DNA of 64,000 nt from Bacteroidales bacterium (GTDB lineage: Bacteria > Bacteroidota > Bacteroidia > Bacteroidales > UBA932): positions 115,490 through 179,489 of the forward strand of contig JAFZUX010000013.1 in the NCBI GenBank assembly GCA_017618115.1. Reading direction: 5' to 3'. Below the pieces are notes generated by a model. It was given only the letters and a program-made list of their open reading frames with translations. It did no database searches and was not told the origin of the DNA. Shown here one piece after another: positions 18,435-25,829 of this stretch. Made by a program: the position numbers and the translations under genes. How positions within the stretch are numbered: the first letter of the stretch is position 1; each line of letters opens with the position of its first letter.

Positions 18435-18852
18435 GCGAGTTGTACCTAACGAGATATTGATACCGGAAGTTGGCAAACTTCTTGATGAGGGGAGGGAGGT
18501 TGAACTCCAACCAAAGGGCAACAGTATGCTCCCTTTCATCCGCCAGGGAAAGGACAACGTGCTGCTTAAAAAGCAGGAGCCTAAAAAGTGGGATATTGTT
18601 CTTGCCAGAATAGCTCCCGATAGATACGTGATGCACAGGGTAATAGGGGAGCAGGGCACCAACCTCACCCTTATGGGAGACGGCAATATTGCAGGATATG
18701 AGCATTGCAAAAAAGAGGATGTTTTAGGAGTTGTAATTAAGATTATTAAAAACGGAAAGAAAGAGATAACCCCGCCAAGCGGAAAGTTCTGGAGAAGACT
18801 TCTCCCAATAAGACGCTATCTGCTAGGCTTTTACCGCAGATTATTTTTATGA
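18427..18852 (+). CDS. S24/S26 (signal peptidase-like) protein
   Basis: The start at 18427 gives 141 residues and an 8-nt overlap with the kinase gene. KGNSMLPFI at 30-38 supplies the candidate nucleophile Ser33. VMHRVIG at 68-74 supplies His70, as in the Ser-His S26B (SipW/Sec11) subgroup. MGDGN at 83-87 is the usual third box. Unlike ordinary signal peptidases it lacks an N-terminal transmembrane anchor; a basic amphipathic stretch at the C-terminus might touch the membrane. It could process a peptide made by this cassette. It overlaps the PqqD-like gene by ATGA (18849-18852). Confidence 0.75.
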   Translation: MNKRVVPNEILIPEVGKLLDEGREVELQPKGNSMLPFIRQGKDNVLLKKQEPKKWDIVLARIAPDRYVMHRVIGEQGTNLTLMGDGNIAGYEHCKKEDVLGVVIKIIKNGKKEITPPSGKFWRRLLPIRRYLLGFYRRLFL

Positions 18853-19118
18853 AGATTAAAACCGGTTTCAAACTCAGAACAATTGTTGGAGAACACATCA
18901 TTACGGGTGAAGGTGTTGAACGCGTAAACTTCAACAAAATCATTACCCTTAACGAGACTGCCGTATACCTTTGGGAAAACCTTGTCGGCAAGGAGTTTAC
19001 GGAGGATGATGTCGTAAAGCTTCTTACAGACGAATATGAGGTGACGGAAGAGGTTGCAAGAAAAGATGTTAAGACCCTTCTCAGCAAATGGGAAGAGGCA
19101 GGCCTGCTTGACAAGTAA
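18849..19118 (+). CDS. PqqD-like small protein (possible RiPP recognition element)
   Basis: This 89-residue protein matches the PqqD fold by pattern: an N-terminal beta region, LNETAVYLWENLVGKEFTEDDVV in the middle (the usual 'N.ta..iw.ll.g..t..el' helix), then EYEVTEEVARKDVKTLLSKWEEAGLL. PqqD-type domains bind leader peptides of ribosomally made, modified peptides and deliver them to a modifying enzyme. It is translationally coupled to the peptidase gene by a 4-nt overlap. The next gene, an ABC exporter, starts 22 nt later. No radical SAM enzyme or leader protease of the lasso type is present. Confidence 0.82.
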   Translation: MKIKTGFKLRTIVGEHIITGEGVERVNFNKIITLNETAVYLWENLVGKEFTEDDVVKLLTDEYEVTEEVARKDVKTLLSKWEEAGLLDK

Positions 19119-19140
19119 CCAACAAAGAAAACAAAATCCA

Positions 19141-20781
19141 ATGAAGAGCTTGGCTTATTCCATACGCGCCGCCTGGGAGATGAGCCGCCATTCAAGATGG
19201 CGGATTACCATAAGCATACTCGCAGGCTTGGTGAGAGTGGTTGCATCTCTCTCATTTGTATGGGTTTGCCGTCTTCTGGTAGATATAGTAACTCACCACA
19301 GTGACGTTCCGCTTAACAGGGCCATCACTCTTTTGGCAGTTACTCTGGTAGTTCTGATTTCATCCAGAGTCTTCTCCTCCTGGTGGGAGAGTATGACAGA
19401 GGTAAAGACCAAGAACTACTTAAGACGCAAGTACTTTGAACACGTGCTCAACAGCACCTGGAACGGTACGGAAACCTATCACAGTGCAGATACCGTAAAC
19501 CGTCTGGAGGAGGATATAAGGGTTGTAACGGACATTATGTGTTTGCAGTTCCCAAATCTGGTAGTTACTTGCTGTCAGCTTGTTGCAGCCTCCGTATTTA
19601 CTCTTACGCTGGCTCCGCAACTCCTTTGGATTATGGTTATTCTAATGGTCATAGCCATTGTGGGTTCCAGAATGTACTTTACGCAACTAAGAAAACTCAC
19701 CAACGCCATACGTTCCAAAGACAGTGAGGCTCAACAGGTTTTCCAGGACAACCTCCGCTCCAGAATTCTGGTTCTGATGCTCTTTGGTCCTTCCAGAGTT
19801 CTTGGTAAATTGGATAACCTCCAGACAGATATTGAGAACCTTACCCGTAAGAGACTCAACTTCAACGCTATCTCCAGAACCTTTATGGGTATTGGCTTTA
19901 TGGGAGGTTATGCCGCCGCCTTCCTCTGGGGAGTTCTGGGAATAAGCAGCGGTGCGGTGACTTACGGTATGATGACCGCCATGCTCCAACTTGTTGGACA
20001 GGTGCAGCGTCCTATAAGTGAGATAGGTAGCACCATCCCTGCTTTCATTAGGGCAATTACTTCTGTTGAGAGACTGGCTGAACTTACAGACCTTACCGTT
20101 GAGGAGCAGGGAGAACCAATCCAAGTTAAAGGTGCCCCGGGTATAAAGATGAACAAGGTAAGTTTCAGTTACCCAACCTCTTCTGAGATTCTTACAGATT
20201 TCTCATTTGATTTCAAACCGGGCAAGATAACAACCATTGTGGGTCCAACCGGAAGCGGTAAGAGCACAATGATGAAGATAATAATGGGCCTATTGCATCC
20301 AACTAAGGGAGAGGTTGTTATGTATACTGAGGATGGAACAGAGACACCAATCTCCGCCTCCACCCGCAGCAACTTTATGTATGTTCCGCAGGGCAAGACT
20401 CTTCTCTCCGGAACAGTCAGAGAGAACCTTCTGCTTGCAGATCCAACTTCAACTGATGAGCGTCTTAAAGAGGTACTCTCTATTGCTGAGGCTTCATTTG
20501 TTATGCAACTCCCTCAGGGATTGGATACTATGTGCGGAGAAGACGGCAACGGCCTTTCAGACGGACAGTGCCAGAGAATTGCCATTGCAAGAGCTTTGCT
20601 CCGCCCGGGCGGCGTGCTTCTTTTGGATGAGGCCACCAGCGCACTGGACTCCAAGACGGAAAACCGCCTGCTTGAAAACCTCTGCAACACCTACAAGGGA
20701 AACAAGACCATTCTCTTTATCTCCCACCGTGAGACAGTTGCAAAATTTGCAGATGCTCTTTTGGAGTTTGAATCCAGATAG
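19141..20781 (+). CDS. ABC exporter, fused membrane and ATPase domains
   Basis: The chosen start at 19141 gives 546 residues. Residues about 1-310 form an exporter-type membrane domain with about six hydrophobic segments. Then come Walker A GPTGSGKST near 369, an ABC signature LSDGQCQRIAIARALL near 474 (LSDGQ instead of LSGGQ) and Walker B VLLLDEATSALD near 493. No N-terminal C39 peptidase domain is present, so the cassette's separate S26-like protein might cleave the cargo. It is the last gene of the cassette. The cargo is unknown; a modified peptide is the natural guess from context. Confidence 0.9.
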   Translation: MKSLAYSIRAAWEMSRHSRWRITISILAGLVRVVASLSFVWVCRLLVDIVTHHSDVPLNRAITLLAVTLVVLISSRVFSSWWESMTEVKTKNYLRRKYFEHVLNSTWNGTETYHSADTVNRLEEDIRVVTDIMCLQFPNLVVTCCQLVAASVFTLTLAPQLLWIMVILMVIAIVGSRMYFTQLRKLTNAIRSKDSEAQQVFQDNLRSRILVLMLFGPSRVLGKLDNLQTDIENLTRKRLNFNAISRTFMGIGFMGGYAAAFLWGVLGISSGAVTYGMMTAMLQLVGQVQRPISEIGSTIPAFIRAITSVERLAELTDLTVEEQGEPIQVKGAPGIKMNKVSFSYPTSSEILTDFSFDFKPGKITTIVGPTGSGKSTMMKIIMGLLHPTKGEVVMYTEDGTETPISASTRSNFMYVPQGKTLLSGTVRENLLLADPTSTDERLKEVLSIAEASFVMQLPQGLDTMCGEDGNGLSDGQCQRIAIARALLRPGGVLLLDEATSALDSKTENRLLENLCNTYKGNKTILFISHRETVAKFADALLEFESR

Positions 20782-20803
20782 GAGCAACAATAGAATAAAA
20801 TTG

Positions 20804-20811
20804 TAAATTTG
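20804..20811 (+). promoter_or_regulatory. -7 element for the OmpA-family gene
   Basis: TAAATTTG lies 58 nt upstream of the ATG at 20870. No convincing -33 element was found. The 5' leader is A-rich, as is common for Bacteroidetes genes lacking a Shine-Dalgarno sequence. Confidence 0.5.
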
Positions 20812-20869
20812 TGAGAAGAAAAACATAGAGACACTTAATACTGAAAGAAAATCCAAAAAATATACAGTT

Positions 20870-22183
20870 ATGAAAAAGATTCTATTACTCATTGCCATTT
20901 TTGCGTTTATTTGCGCTCAGGCATCAGGACAGGGTTTCTTAAACCGTCTGAAAGATAAGGCAAAAGAGACAGCAGAGAGAAACATTGAAAGGAAGGTTGA
21001 AAAGGGCGTAGACGATGCTCTTGACGGCAACCTTGGCAAAGACAAGAAGGACAAGGATAAGAAAGACAAAGACAAAGACAAAGACAAAAAGAGCAAGAAG
21101 TCTAAGAACGACGATGCTGCTGATGATGAGGAGGCTGAGGAAGGCCCTCAGGACACAGATGCAGTGTACGAACAGTCAGATTTCGTACCTGGTAATGTTG
21201 TGTTATTCGAGGACAATCTTCAGAGTGAACAGATGGGTGAGTTTCCTTCCAAGTGGGATTTGGTTGAAGGTTCAACTGATGTGGCTAGCATGAAGGGAAA
21301 GAAATGTATCCACTTCGAACCTAATACGAGGATTGAGGCTTTGATGACCAATCAAAAAAGTTATTTGCCTGATTACTTCACGCTCGAATTCGATTTCTGG
21401 ATGAACGACCCTAAGACGAATCTTAGCAACTGCTATGAGTTGGAATTTGAAGATGCCAATGGTAACGGCGTGTATGAAATCAGATTGGGTGAGAGTTATT
21501 CAAAACTGGCCGTAACATGTAGTTATTTGTCAACGACAGGTGACTGGCGTAGTTCCGGTGATAACAAATTCTGGACATTGAAAGGAAACGACTGGAGTCA
21601 CTTTGCTATGTCATTTAACAAGCGTGCCATCAAGATTTATATTAATGGTAAGCGTGTGATTAACATTCCGAATAGTCAGTCTGCAGTTCGCTTAAAGATT
21701 CATCAGGCAGATTGGGGTGGTTTCAATGGCAACAAGAACTATCTAACCAACTTCCGATTAGCTAAGGGTGGTAACGAACTCTATGCTCAGCAGACCACAG
21801 ATCTCTCTGCTGCTGCAGCAGCCGTAGAAAAAGCCATCGCTGAGACTGGTAAGTTTGTGACTAACAATATCTTATTTGAAACAGGCAAGGCTACACTTAA
21901 GCCAGAGTCTATGGAAGAGATTAAGAAGGTTGCAGAGTATATGAAGGCTAACCCAACCGCACGCTTTGAGGTTCAGGGACATACAGATAATCAGGGTTCA
22001 GACAAGACTAACGATCCGCTCTCACAGCAGCGTGCTGAGGCAGTTGTTAAAGCTCTGGAAGGCCTTGGTGTAGACGGCTTTAACCTTCGCGCAGTAGGTA
22101 AGGGTTCACACGAGCCTGTAGCAGACAACAAGACTGCAGAGGGCCGTGCTCAGAACCGTAGAGTTGAGTTCATTAAAAAGTAA
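20870..22183 (+). CDS. OmpA-family protein with Lys/Asp-repeat linker and LamG-like middle domain
   Basis: A signal peptide ends near QASGQ. Residues about 50-100 are a low-complexity Lys/Asp tract followed by an acidic tract. Residues about 105-310 look like a concanavalin/LamG-type beta-sandwich (LFEDNLQ, FTLEFDFWMND, KRAIKIYINGKRVINIP). The last ~120 residues are an OmpA peptidoglycan-binding domain with ILFETGKATLKPES, VQGHTDNQGSDKTNDPLSQQRAEAV and GRAQNRRVEF. The protein is therefore tethered to peptidoglycan, with a possible ligand-binding middle domain. A strong terminator and a hairpin-doublet repeat follow it. Confidence 0.85.
   Translation: MKKILLLIAIFAFICAQASGQGFLNRLKDKAKETAERNIERKVEKGVDDALDGNLGKDKKDKDKKDKDKDKDKKSKKSKNDDAADDEEAEEGPQDTDAVYEQSDFVPGNVVLFEDNLQSEQMGEFPSKWDLVEGSTDVASMKGKKCIHFEPNTRIEALMTNQKSYLPDYFTLEFDFWMNDPKTNLSNCYELEFEDANGNGVYEIRLGESYSKLAVTCSYLSTTGDWRSSGDNKFWTLKGNDWSHFAMSFNKRAIKIYINGKRVINIPNSQSAVRLKIHQADWGGFNGNKNYLTNFRLAKGGNELYAQQTTDLSAAAAAVEKAIAETGKFVTNNILFETGKATLKPESMEEIKKVAEYMKANPTARFEVQGHTDNQGSDKTNDPLSQQRAEAVVKALEGLGVDGFNLRAVGKGSHEPVADNKTAEGRAQNRRVEFIKK
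21065..21088 (+). repeat. In-frame GACAAA tandem repeat
   Basis: Four perfect GACAAA hexamers encode alternating Asp-Lys inside the OmpA-family gene. They are flanked by imperfect copies from about 21041 to 21100. Changes in copy number would keep the reading frame. Confidence 0.8.
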
Positions 22184-22213
22184 AAATCTATCGGGATAAA
22201 GATAGTTCCCTTA

Positions 22214-22251
22214 ACAGCCATGCATCATCTGATGTGTGGCTGTATTATTTT
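22214..22251 (+). terminator. Intrinsic terminator after the OmpA-family gene
   Basis: ACAGCCA (22214-22220) pairs with TGGCTGT (22237-22243), with an inner CATCA/TGATG stem. The T-rich tract ATTATTTT follows. The T tract coincides with the first bases of the 102-bp repeat. Confidence 0.75.
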
Positions 22252-22346
22252 ATGCGGTTTGATGATGTTTTTGATGCTCTACCGCGGAAAATAAAATTAT
22301 TTTCTGCGGTTTGACGGTGTTTTTTGTGCCCTACCGCGGAAAATAA
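22245..22346. repeat. 102-bp hairpin-doublet repeat, copy 1
   Basis: The element consists of two 50-nt units (22245-22294 and 22297-22346) separated by 2 nt. Each unit is an imperfect inverted repeat with arms of the type TTATTTTCTGCGGT and ACCGCGGAAAATAA around a 22-nt T-rich loop. A second copy at 24175-24276 differs at only two positions. This copy lies between the OmpA terminator and the truncated Bro-N gene, whose stop codon begins at the next base. Confidence 0.92.
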
Positions 22347-22601
22347 TCACCTTGCTTGCCGTAAAACATGCAGTTGGTAACAATTTGATACCAACTCGAA
22401 TCCTTCGGCGATCAGCCTTCCCTTTAATACTTTCCAGTATTTTCTGGCTCCATCATAGTCTGACTGTTCGGTTAATATACCACAAACATCAACTATAGAG
22501 AAGAACCATTCCTGTTTTTCCTCGTCCCATACCGTCCGAACTTTCTTGTTCTCAAATAACTGAATTTTTTCAATATCAGACATAATCTCAACGTTTTCCA
22601 C
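22347..22601 (-). pseudogene. Truncated Bro-N (phage antirepressor-like) gene
   Basis: The 84-residue frame has the typical Bro-N start: IEKIQLFENKKVRTVWDEEK, then WFFSIVDVCGILTEQSDY, ARKYWKVLKGRL and ELVSNCYQLHVL. Full-length relatives in Bacteroidetes continue for well over 100 further residues. Here the frame ends just after the first domain, with TGA at 22349-22347 directly against the 102-bp repeat. The gene is therefore most likely a remnant cut by the event that placed or moved the repeat. Bro-N proteins occur in phages and mobile elements and bind DNA. The first Met may instead be the one at 22583. The stretch 22602-22710 holds nothing further I recognise. Confidence 0.75.
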
Positions 22602-22710
22602 AAAGATAAATCAAACTGATACCTAAAGCAAATCATTGCAAGATCCACACTGTTTTTTTATCCTCACTTTTAACCTTTGACCATTTTGAACATCTTATTA
22701 CCGGAAAGAG

Positions 22711-23268
22711 ATGAAAATGGCAGAGACAATTCAAGACAGTGAGATTAAAGAGATGCTGCTCAATCCGCAGAAAACGGAGCTGGGATTCCGTCTGCTGATG
22801 CAGCGTTACGGCAAGGCTCTTTACTGGCACATCAGAAGAATTGTAGTAGATCATGAAGATGCGGAAGATGTTCTGCAAGAGACAAGTATAAAGATATTCC
22901 GTTCTGTTGCAAACTATCGGGGAGAAGGAAAGATAACCTCTTGGATTTACAGGATTGCAAGCAATGAGGCGCTCCAACTTCTGAGAAAAAAGGCGGGTTT
23001 CTTCCACAGCATTGAGTCTCTGAGTCCGAGTCTGAAAGCAACATTAGAGGCTCAGACTTCATTTGATGCAAACAGAGCGGAGGTTGTTTTCCAAAAGGCA
23101 GTGCTCTCTCTTCCCGCTCAGCAGCAGTTGGTGTTCAATATGCGCTACTATGATGAGCTTAGTTATGAGGAGATTGCTCAGGTAACCGGAAAGAGTGTAG
23201 GAACCCTTAAGGTGAATTATCACCACGCATACGAAAAAGTGAAAAGTTATTTACAGGAGAACTTATAA
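22711..23268 (+). CDS. ECF-type RNA polymerase sigma factor
   Basis: This 185-residue protein has sigma region 2 at about residues 25-95 (RYGKALYWHIRRIVVDHEDAEDVLQETSIKIF, then GKITSWIYRIASNEA). Region 4 lies at about 130-180 (LPAQQQLVFNMRYYDELSYEEIAQVTGKSVGTLKVNYHHA). Region 3 is missing, as expected for ECF factors. It is followed by a small membrane protein whose ATG overlaps its stop (TAATG), the standard layout for an anti-sigma partner. The third gene in the operon is a Spy-like periplasmic protein, so the regulon may respond to envelope stress. Confidence 0.92.
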   Translation: MKMAETIQDSEIKEMLLNPQKTELGFRLLMQRYGKALYWHIRRIVVDHEDAEDVLQETSIKIFRSVANYRGEGKITSWIYRIASNEALQLLRKKAGFFHSIESLSPSLKATLEAQTSFDANRAEVVFQKAVLSLPAQQQLVFNMRYYDELSYEEIAQVTGKSVGTLKVNYHHAYEKVKSYLQENL

Positions 23269-23615
23269 TGGAAAAGTTTGAAAACATCTCAAAACAAATG
23301 CCTTACGAGGTAAGCGAGGAGTACCTGAACAATCTTGTCTCCAGAGTTACGGAGAAGGCGGTGGAGAGCGGAAAGGAGAAAAATAGGGGTTACGCTCCGT
23401 ATTATTGGGCCGTTTCTTTAGCAGCGGCCGCAGCAATTCTGCTCTTTGTATTCATTGGGAATTGGGGAGGTTCAGACAGCAGGGAACTGATGGCTCAGGC
23501 GGAGAGTCCAATAGATAAGTATCTTAACGGCCTCTCAGAAGAGGAGCTTATGCAACTATCATATTATGAGGTAGATGACGAACTTATAGAATCAGAAGAA
23601 GAAACAGAATATTAA
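23268..23615 (+). CDS. Putative anti-sigma factor, single-pass membrane protein
   Basis: This 115-residue protein has a ~45-residue cytoplasmic N-terminus, one transmembrane segment (about 46-66, AVSLAAAAAILLFVFIG) and an acidic ~45-residue periplasmic tail. The start overlaps the sigma-factor stop by one base, implying translational coupling. No zinc-binding anti-sigma motif (HxxxCxxC) is visible, so the call rests on position and topology. The tail (SEEELMQLSYYEVDDEL) is typical of Bacteroidetes proteins in sigma-membrane protein-Spy operons. Confidence 0.7.
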   Translation: MEKFENISKQMPYEVSEEYLNNLVSRVTEKAVESGKEKNRGYAPYYWAVSLAAAAAILLFVFIGNWGGSDSRELMAQAESPIDKYLNGLSEEELMQLSYYEVDDELIESEEETEY

Positions 23616-23631
23616 TCATAAAAAAGTAGTT

Positions 23632-24114
23632 ATGAAAAAGTATTTCATTTTTATTGCTATGCTGCTTGTTTCATTTACAATGACAGCACAGAATCAGAAG
23701 GGAGAAGATGCAAAGGAGAAATTCTTCCAGGCAAAGGTTAGAGAGATGGTTTACCGTCTTAACATTACAGATGAGCAAAAACCTGAATTTGTGAAGGTTT
23801 ACCGAAGTTACACAGACGCTATGCGCAAGGCATTTGGAGAGGGCAAGCCGGCTGCAAGACCTCAGAAGCCGCAGACAAAAGAGGAGAGCGTAAAGATGGA
23901 GAAGGAGAAGATTGCACGCCAGCAGAGAGTTCAGGAGGTTAAACTTACCTACATAGATGAACTTGCCAAAGTACTGGATGCAGAACAGTTAAGCCGTTTC
24001 TTCAGTGTTGAATCTCAGATTCAGAACAAACTGAGAATGAAACAGAGCAAGGGTCACCGCCCCGGTATGAAGGGCCCACGCCCACCAAAGGCTCCACGCC
24101 AGCCAGAGGACTAA
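23632..24114 (+). CDS. Spy/CpxP-like periplasmic protein
   Basis: A signal peptide (about residues 1-19, cleaved near MTAQN) precedes a helical, charged domain with LNITDEQKPEFVKVYRSYTDAMRKAF and YIDELAKVLDAEQLSRFF. This spacing recalls the LTxxQ repeats of Spy/CpxP-type periplasmic chaperones. The C-terminus is a basic Pro/Gly-rich tail. The gene closes the sigma/anti-sigma operon (16-nt gap), where such a protein may act as a periplasmic sensor or chaperone. No direct motif proves the function. Confidence 0.62.
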   Translation: MKKYFIFIAMLLVSFTMTAQNQKGEDAKEKFFQAKVREMVYRLNITDEQKPEFVKVYRSYTDAMRKAFGEGKPAARPQKPQTKEESVKMEKEKIARQQRVQEVKLTYIDELAKVLDAEQLSRFFSVESQIQNKLRMKQSKGHRPGMKGPRPPKAPRQPED

Positions 24115-24150
24115 AGGAACGTAAATAATTGATGTGGAAACAACTATTGG

Positions 24151-24181
24151 AAGTGGCATCTTTTTAGGTGCCACTTATTTT
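24151..24181 (+). terminator. Intrinsic terminator after the sigma operon
   Basis: AAGTGGCA (24151-24158) pairs with TGCCACTT (24169-24176), followed by ATTTT. The last two stem bases and the T tract are also the first bases of the second 102-bp repeat. Confidence 0.72.
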
Positions 24182-24276
24182 CTGCGGTTTGATGATGTTT
24201 TTGATGCTCTACCGCGGAAAATAAAATTATTTTCTGCGGTTTGACGGTGTTTTTTGTGCCCTACCGCAGAAAATAA
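24175..24276. repeat. 102-bp hairpin-doublet repeat, copy 2
   Basis: Same element and orientation as the copy at 22245-22346, with two base differences. Unit A spans 24175-24224 and unit B 24227-24276. Here the arms of unit B are perfectly complementary over 14 bp (TTATTTTCTGCGGT / ACCGCAGAAAATAA). It sits between convergent gene ends, 10 nt from the stop of the PreA-like gene. Confidence 0.92.
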
Positions 24277-24286
24277 ATGGCTGTTT

Positions 24287-25744
24287 CTAGTTGGGGCGTT
24301 TGGGAACTCGCTTGGCAATGCCTATGGCTCCGCTTGGGCAGACCAGACGGCAGAGGTGACAGCCAACGCATTTCTTTCCAATGATATGCGGCTTGCGCTC
24401 AGCGTCAAACTCAATTGCCTGGTGTCCGCCGTCTCTGCAGGAGATGTAGCAGCGTCCGCAACCAAGACACTTTTCTCTGTCTATAGTTGGCATTATAAAG
24501 GTGTCACGGTCCAGGAAATCCGGACGTACAAATGAAGGAAGTTCACTTCCAACTATTTCTGACAGACGGGCAATGTTGTTTTGCTGCATGTAGTTGGAGA
24601 GACCATCTTTCAGATCGTCTATGATTCTGTAGCCGTACTGCATAACTGCGGTACAGATTTGAGTGTTGGTGCAGCCCAACTGTAGGAACTCCAGAGCGTC
24701 CCTCCAGGTTTCAATACCTCCTATTCCGCTCACCTCAAATCCTTTCAGAAGAGGGTGCTTGGTTATATCCAACACGTGTCTGAGAGCTATTGGTTTAATG
24801 GCCTTGCCGGAGTAGCCGGAAGTGGTCTTCTTGCCGGAAACCGCTGAGCTGTTGCTCATTGTAACGGACTTGATGGTGTTGATTGCAGAGACTGCATCTG
24901 CACCGGAGAAGTAAGCCGCCTGAGCAGGGGTCATTATGTTGGTGATATTTGGGGTCATTTTTGGAATTACCGGAATCTTCACAGCCTGCTTAACATAGTG
25001 AGTATAAATGGTTACCAGCTCACTGTTCTGTCCTACGTCACTGCCCATTCCGGCATACTTCATCTGAGGGCAGGAGTAGTTAAGTTCAACCGCATCAACT
25101 CCGGCAGCCTCCGCCTTCTGTGCAAGTATTACCCACTCCTCTTCATTCTTTCCCATAATGGAAGCAATGACAACTTTGGTTGGATAGTTTTGCTTGAGTC
25201 TCTTAAGTATATCAAAATCAACCTCAGGCGGATTCTCTGAGAGCTGCTCCATATTACGGAAGCCCCAGAACTCTCCCTTTTCATCCTCCACGGAATCAAA
25301 TCTTGGAGAGACCTCATTTATCTCCTCAAGGCAGATTGTCTTGTATACAACTCCTCCCCATCCCATCTCAAAGGCATTTGCAACCATCTCATAGTTAGTG
25401 CAAACGGCAGATGAGGCCAAGAAGAAAGGATTCTCACAGTGAATACCGCAGAAATCAATGGAGAGGTCTGCCTTAGGTTTCTCTTCCCTCTTTGCAACAC
25501 GCTCTGCAACAGCCTTTATGCGGATTGGAAGATCATAGTGGATACATGCCTTTTCACAAGGTGCGTCACAGAGGCCGCAACCCTCATTTGAAAAGTACAA
25601 TCCTGCACATTCCAGGTTGTCAAATTTAATTGCACGCAGTCCGCGGGCAGGGTCTAATCCTTTGATACAGGTTTTGGTACAAGGGGCGTCATTGCAGAGA
25701 AGACATCTTGCCGCCTCTTCTTTGATTCTGATACTGTGTTCCAT
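24287..25744 (-). CDS. PreA-like dihydropyrimidine dehydrogenase subunit with extra N-terminal Fe-S domain
   Basis: The start MEHSIRIKEEAARC at 25744 is preferred to a longer frame from 25795. Residues about 1-85 are a Cys-rich domain (CLLCNDAPCTKTC, GCGLCDAPCEKAC) like the N-terminus of the PreT/GltD type. Next is a dihydroorotate dehydrogenase-like FMN barrel (AVELNYSCPQM, AINTIKSVT, SGIGGIETWRDALEFLQLG). The C-terminus has two [4Fe-4S] motifs, CLGCGRCYISC and CVGCHLCRLVC. The protein resembles NAD-dependent dihydropyrimidine dehydrogenase PreA, but no PreT (FAD/NAD) partner is adjacent. Pyrimidine reduction or another FMN/Fe-S redox role are both possible. Confidence 0.85.
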   Translation of the reverse strand: MEHSIRIKEEAARCLLCNDAPCTKTCIKGLDPARGLRAIKFDNLECAGLYFSNEGCGLCDAPCEKACIHYDLPIRIKAVAERVAKREEKPKADLSIDFCGIHCENPFFLASSAVCTNYEMVANAFEMGWGGVVYKTICLEEINEVSPRFDSVEDEKGEFWGFRNMEQLSENPPEVDFDILKRLKQNYPTKVVIASIMGKNEEEWVILAQKAEAAGVDAVELNYSCPQMKYAGMGSDVGQNSELVTIYTHYVKQAVKIPVIPKMTPNITNIMTPAQAAYFSGADAVSAINTIKSVTMSNSSAVSGKKTTSGYSGKAIKPIALRHVLDITKHPLLKGFEVSGIGGIETWRDALEFLQLGCTNTQICTAVMQYGYRIIDDLKDGLSNYMQQNNIARLSEIVGSELPSFVRPDFLDRDTFIMPTIDREKCLGCGRCYISCRDGGHQAIEFDAERKPHIIGKKCVGCHLCRLVCPSGAIGIAKRVPKRPN

Positions 25745-25780
25745 AGGGTACTTATTTGTGGCTTGTGCCGTTACTTTCTG

Positions 25781-25810
25781 TTTGTAAAGATACAAAAATG
25801 ATTAACTTTG
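25781..25810 (+). promoter_or_regulatory. Promoter of the alarmone/partner-switch operon
   Basis: TTTG at 25781-25784 and TAACTTTG at 25803-25810 are 18 bp apart, matching the Bacteroidota promoter pattern. The first gene starts 19 nt downstream at 25830. Confidence 0.62.
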
Positions 25811-25829
25811 AAGTATAAACTAGAAAACG

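Noticed and set aside
22245-24276. Possible CRISPR array
   Set aside because: The repeats occur only as two doublets with a 2-nt spacer and no cas genes are present.
22245-24276. Composite transposon bounded by direct repeats
   Set aside because: The DNA between the two repeats is mostly an ordinary sigma-factor operon with no transposase, and no target duplication could be seen.
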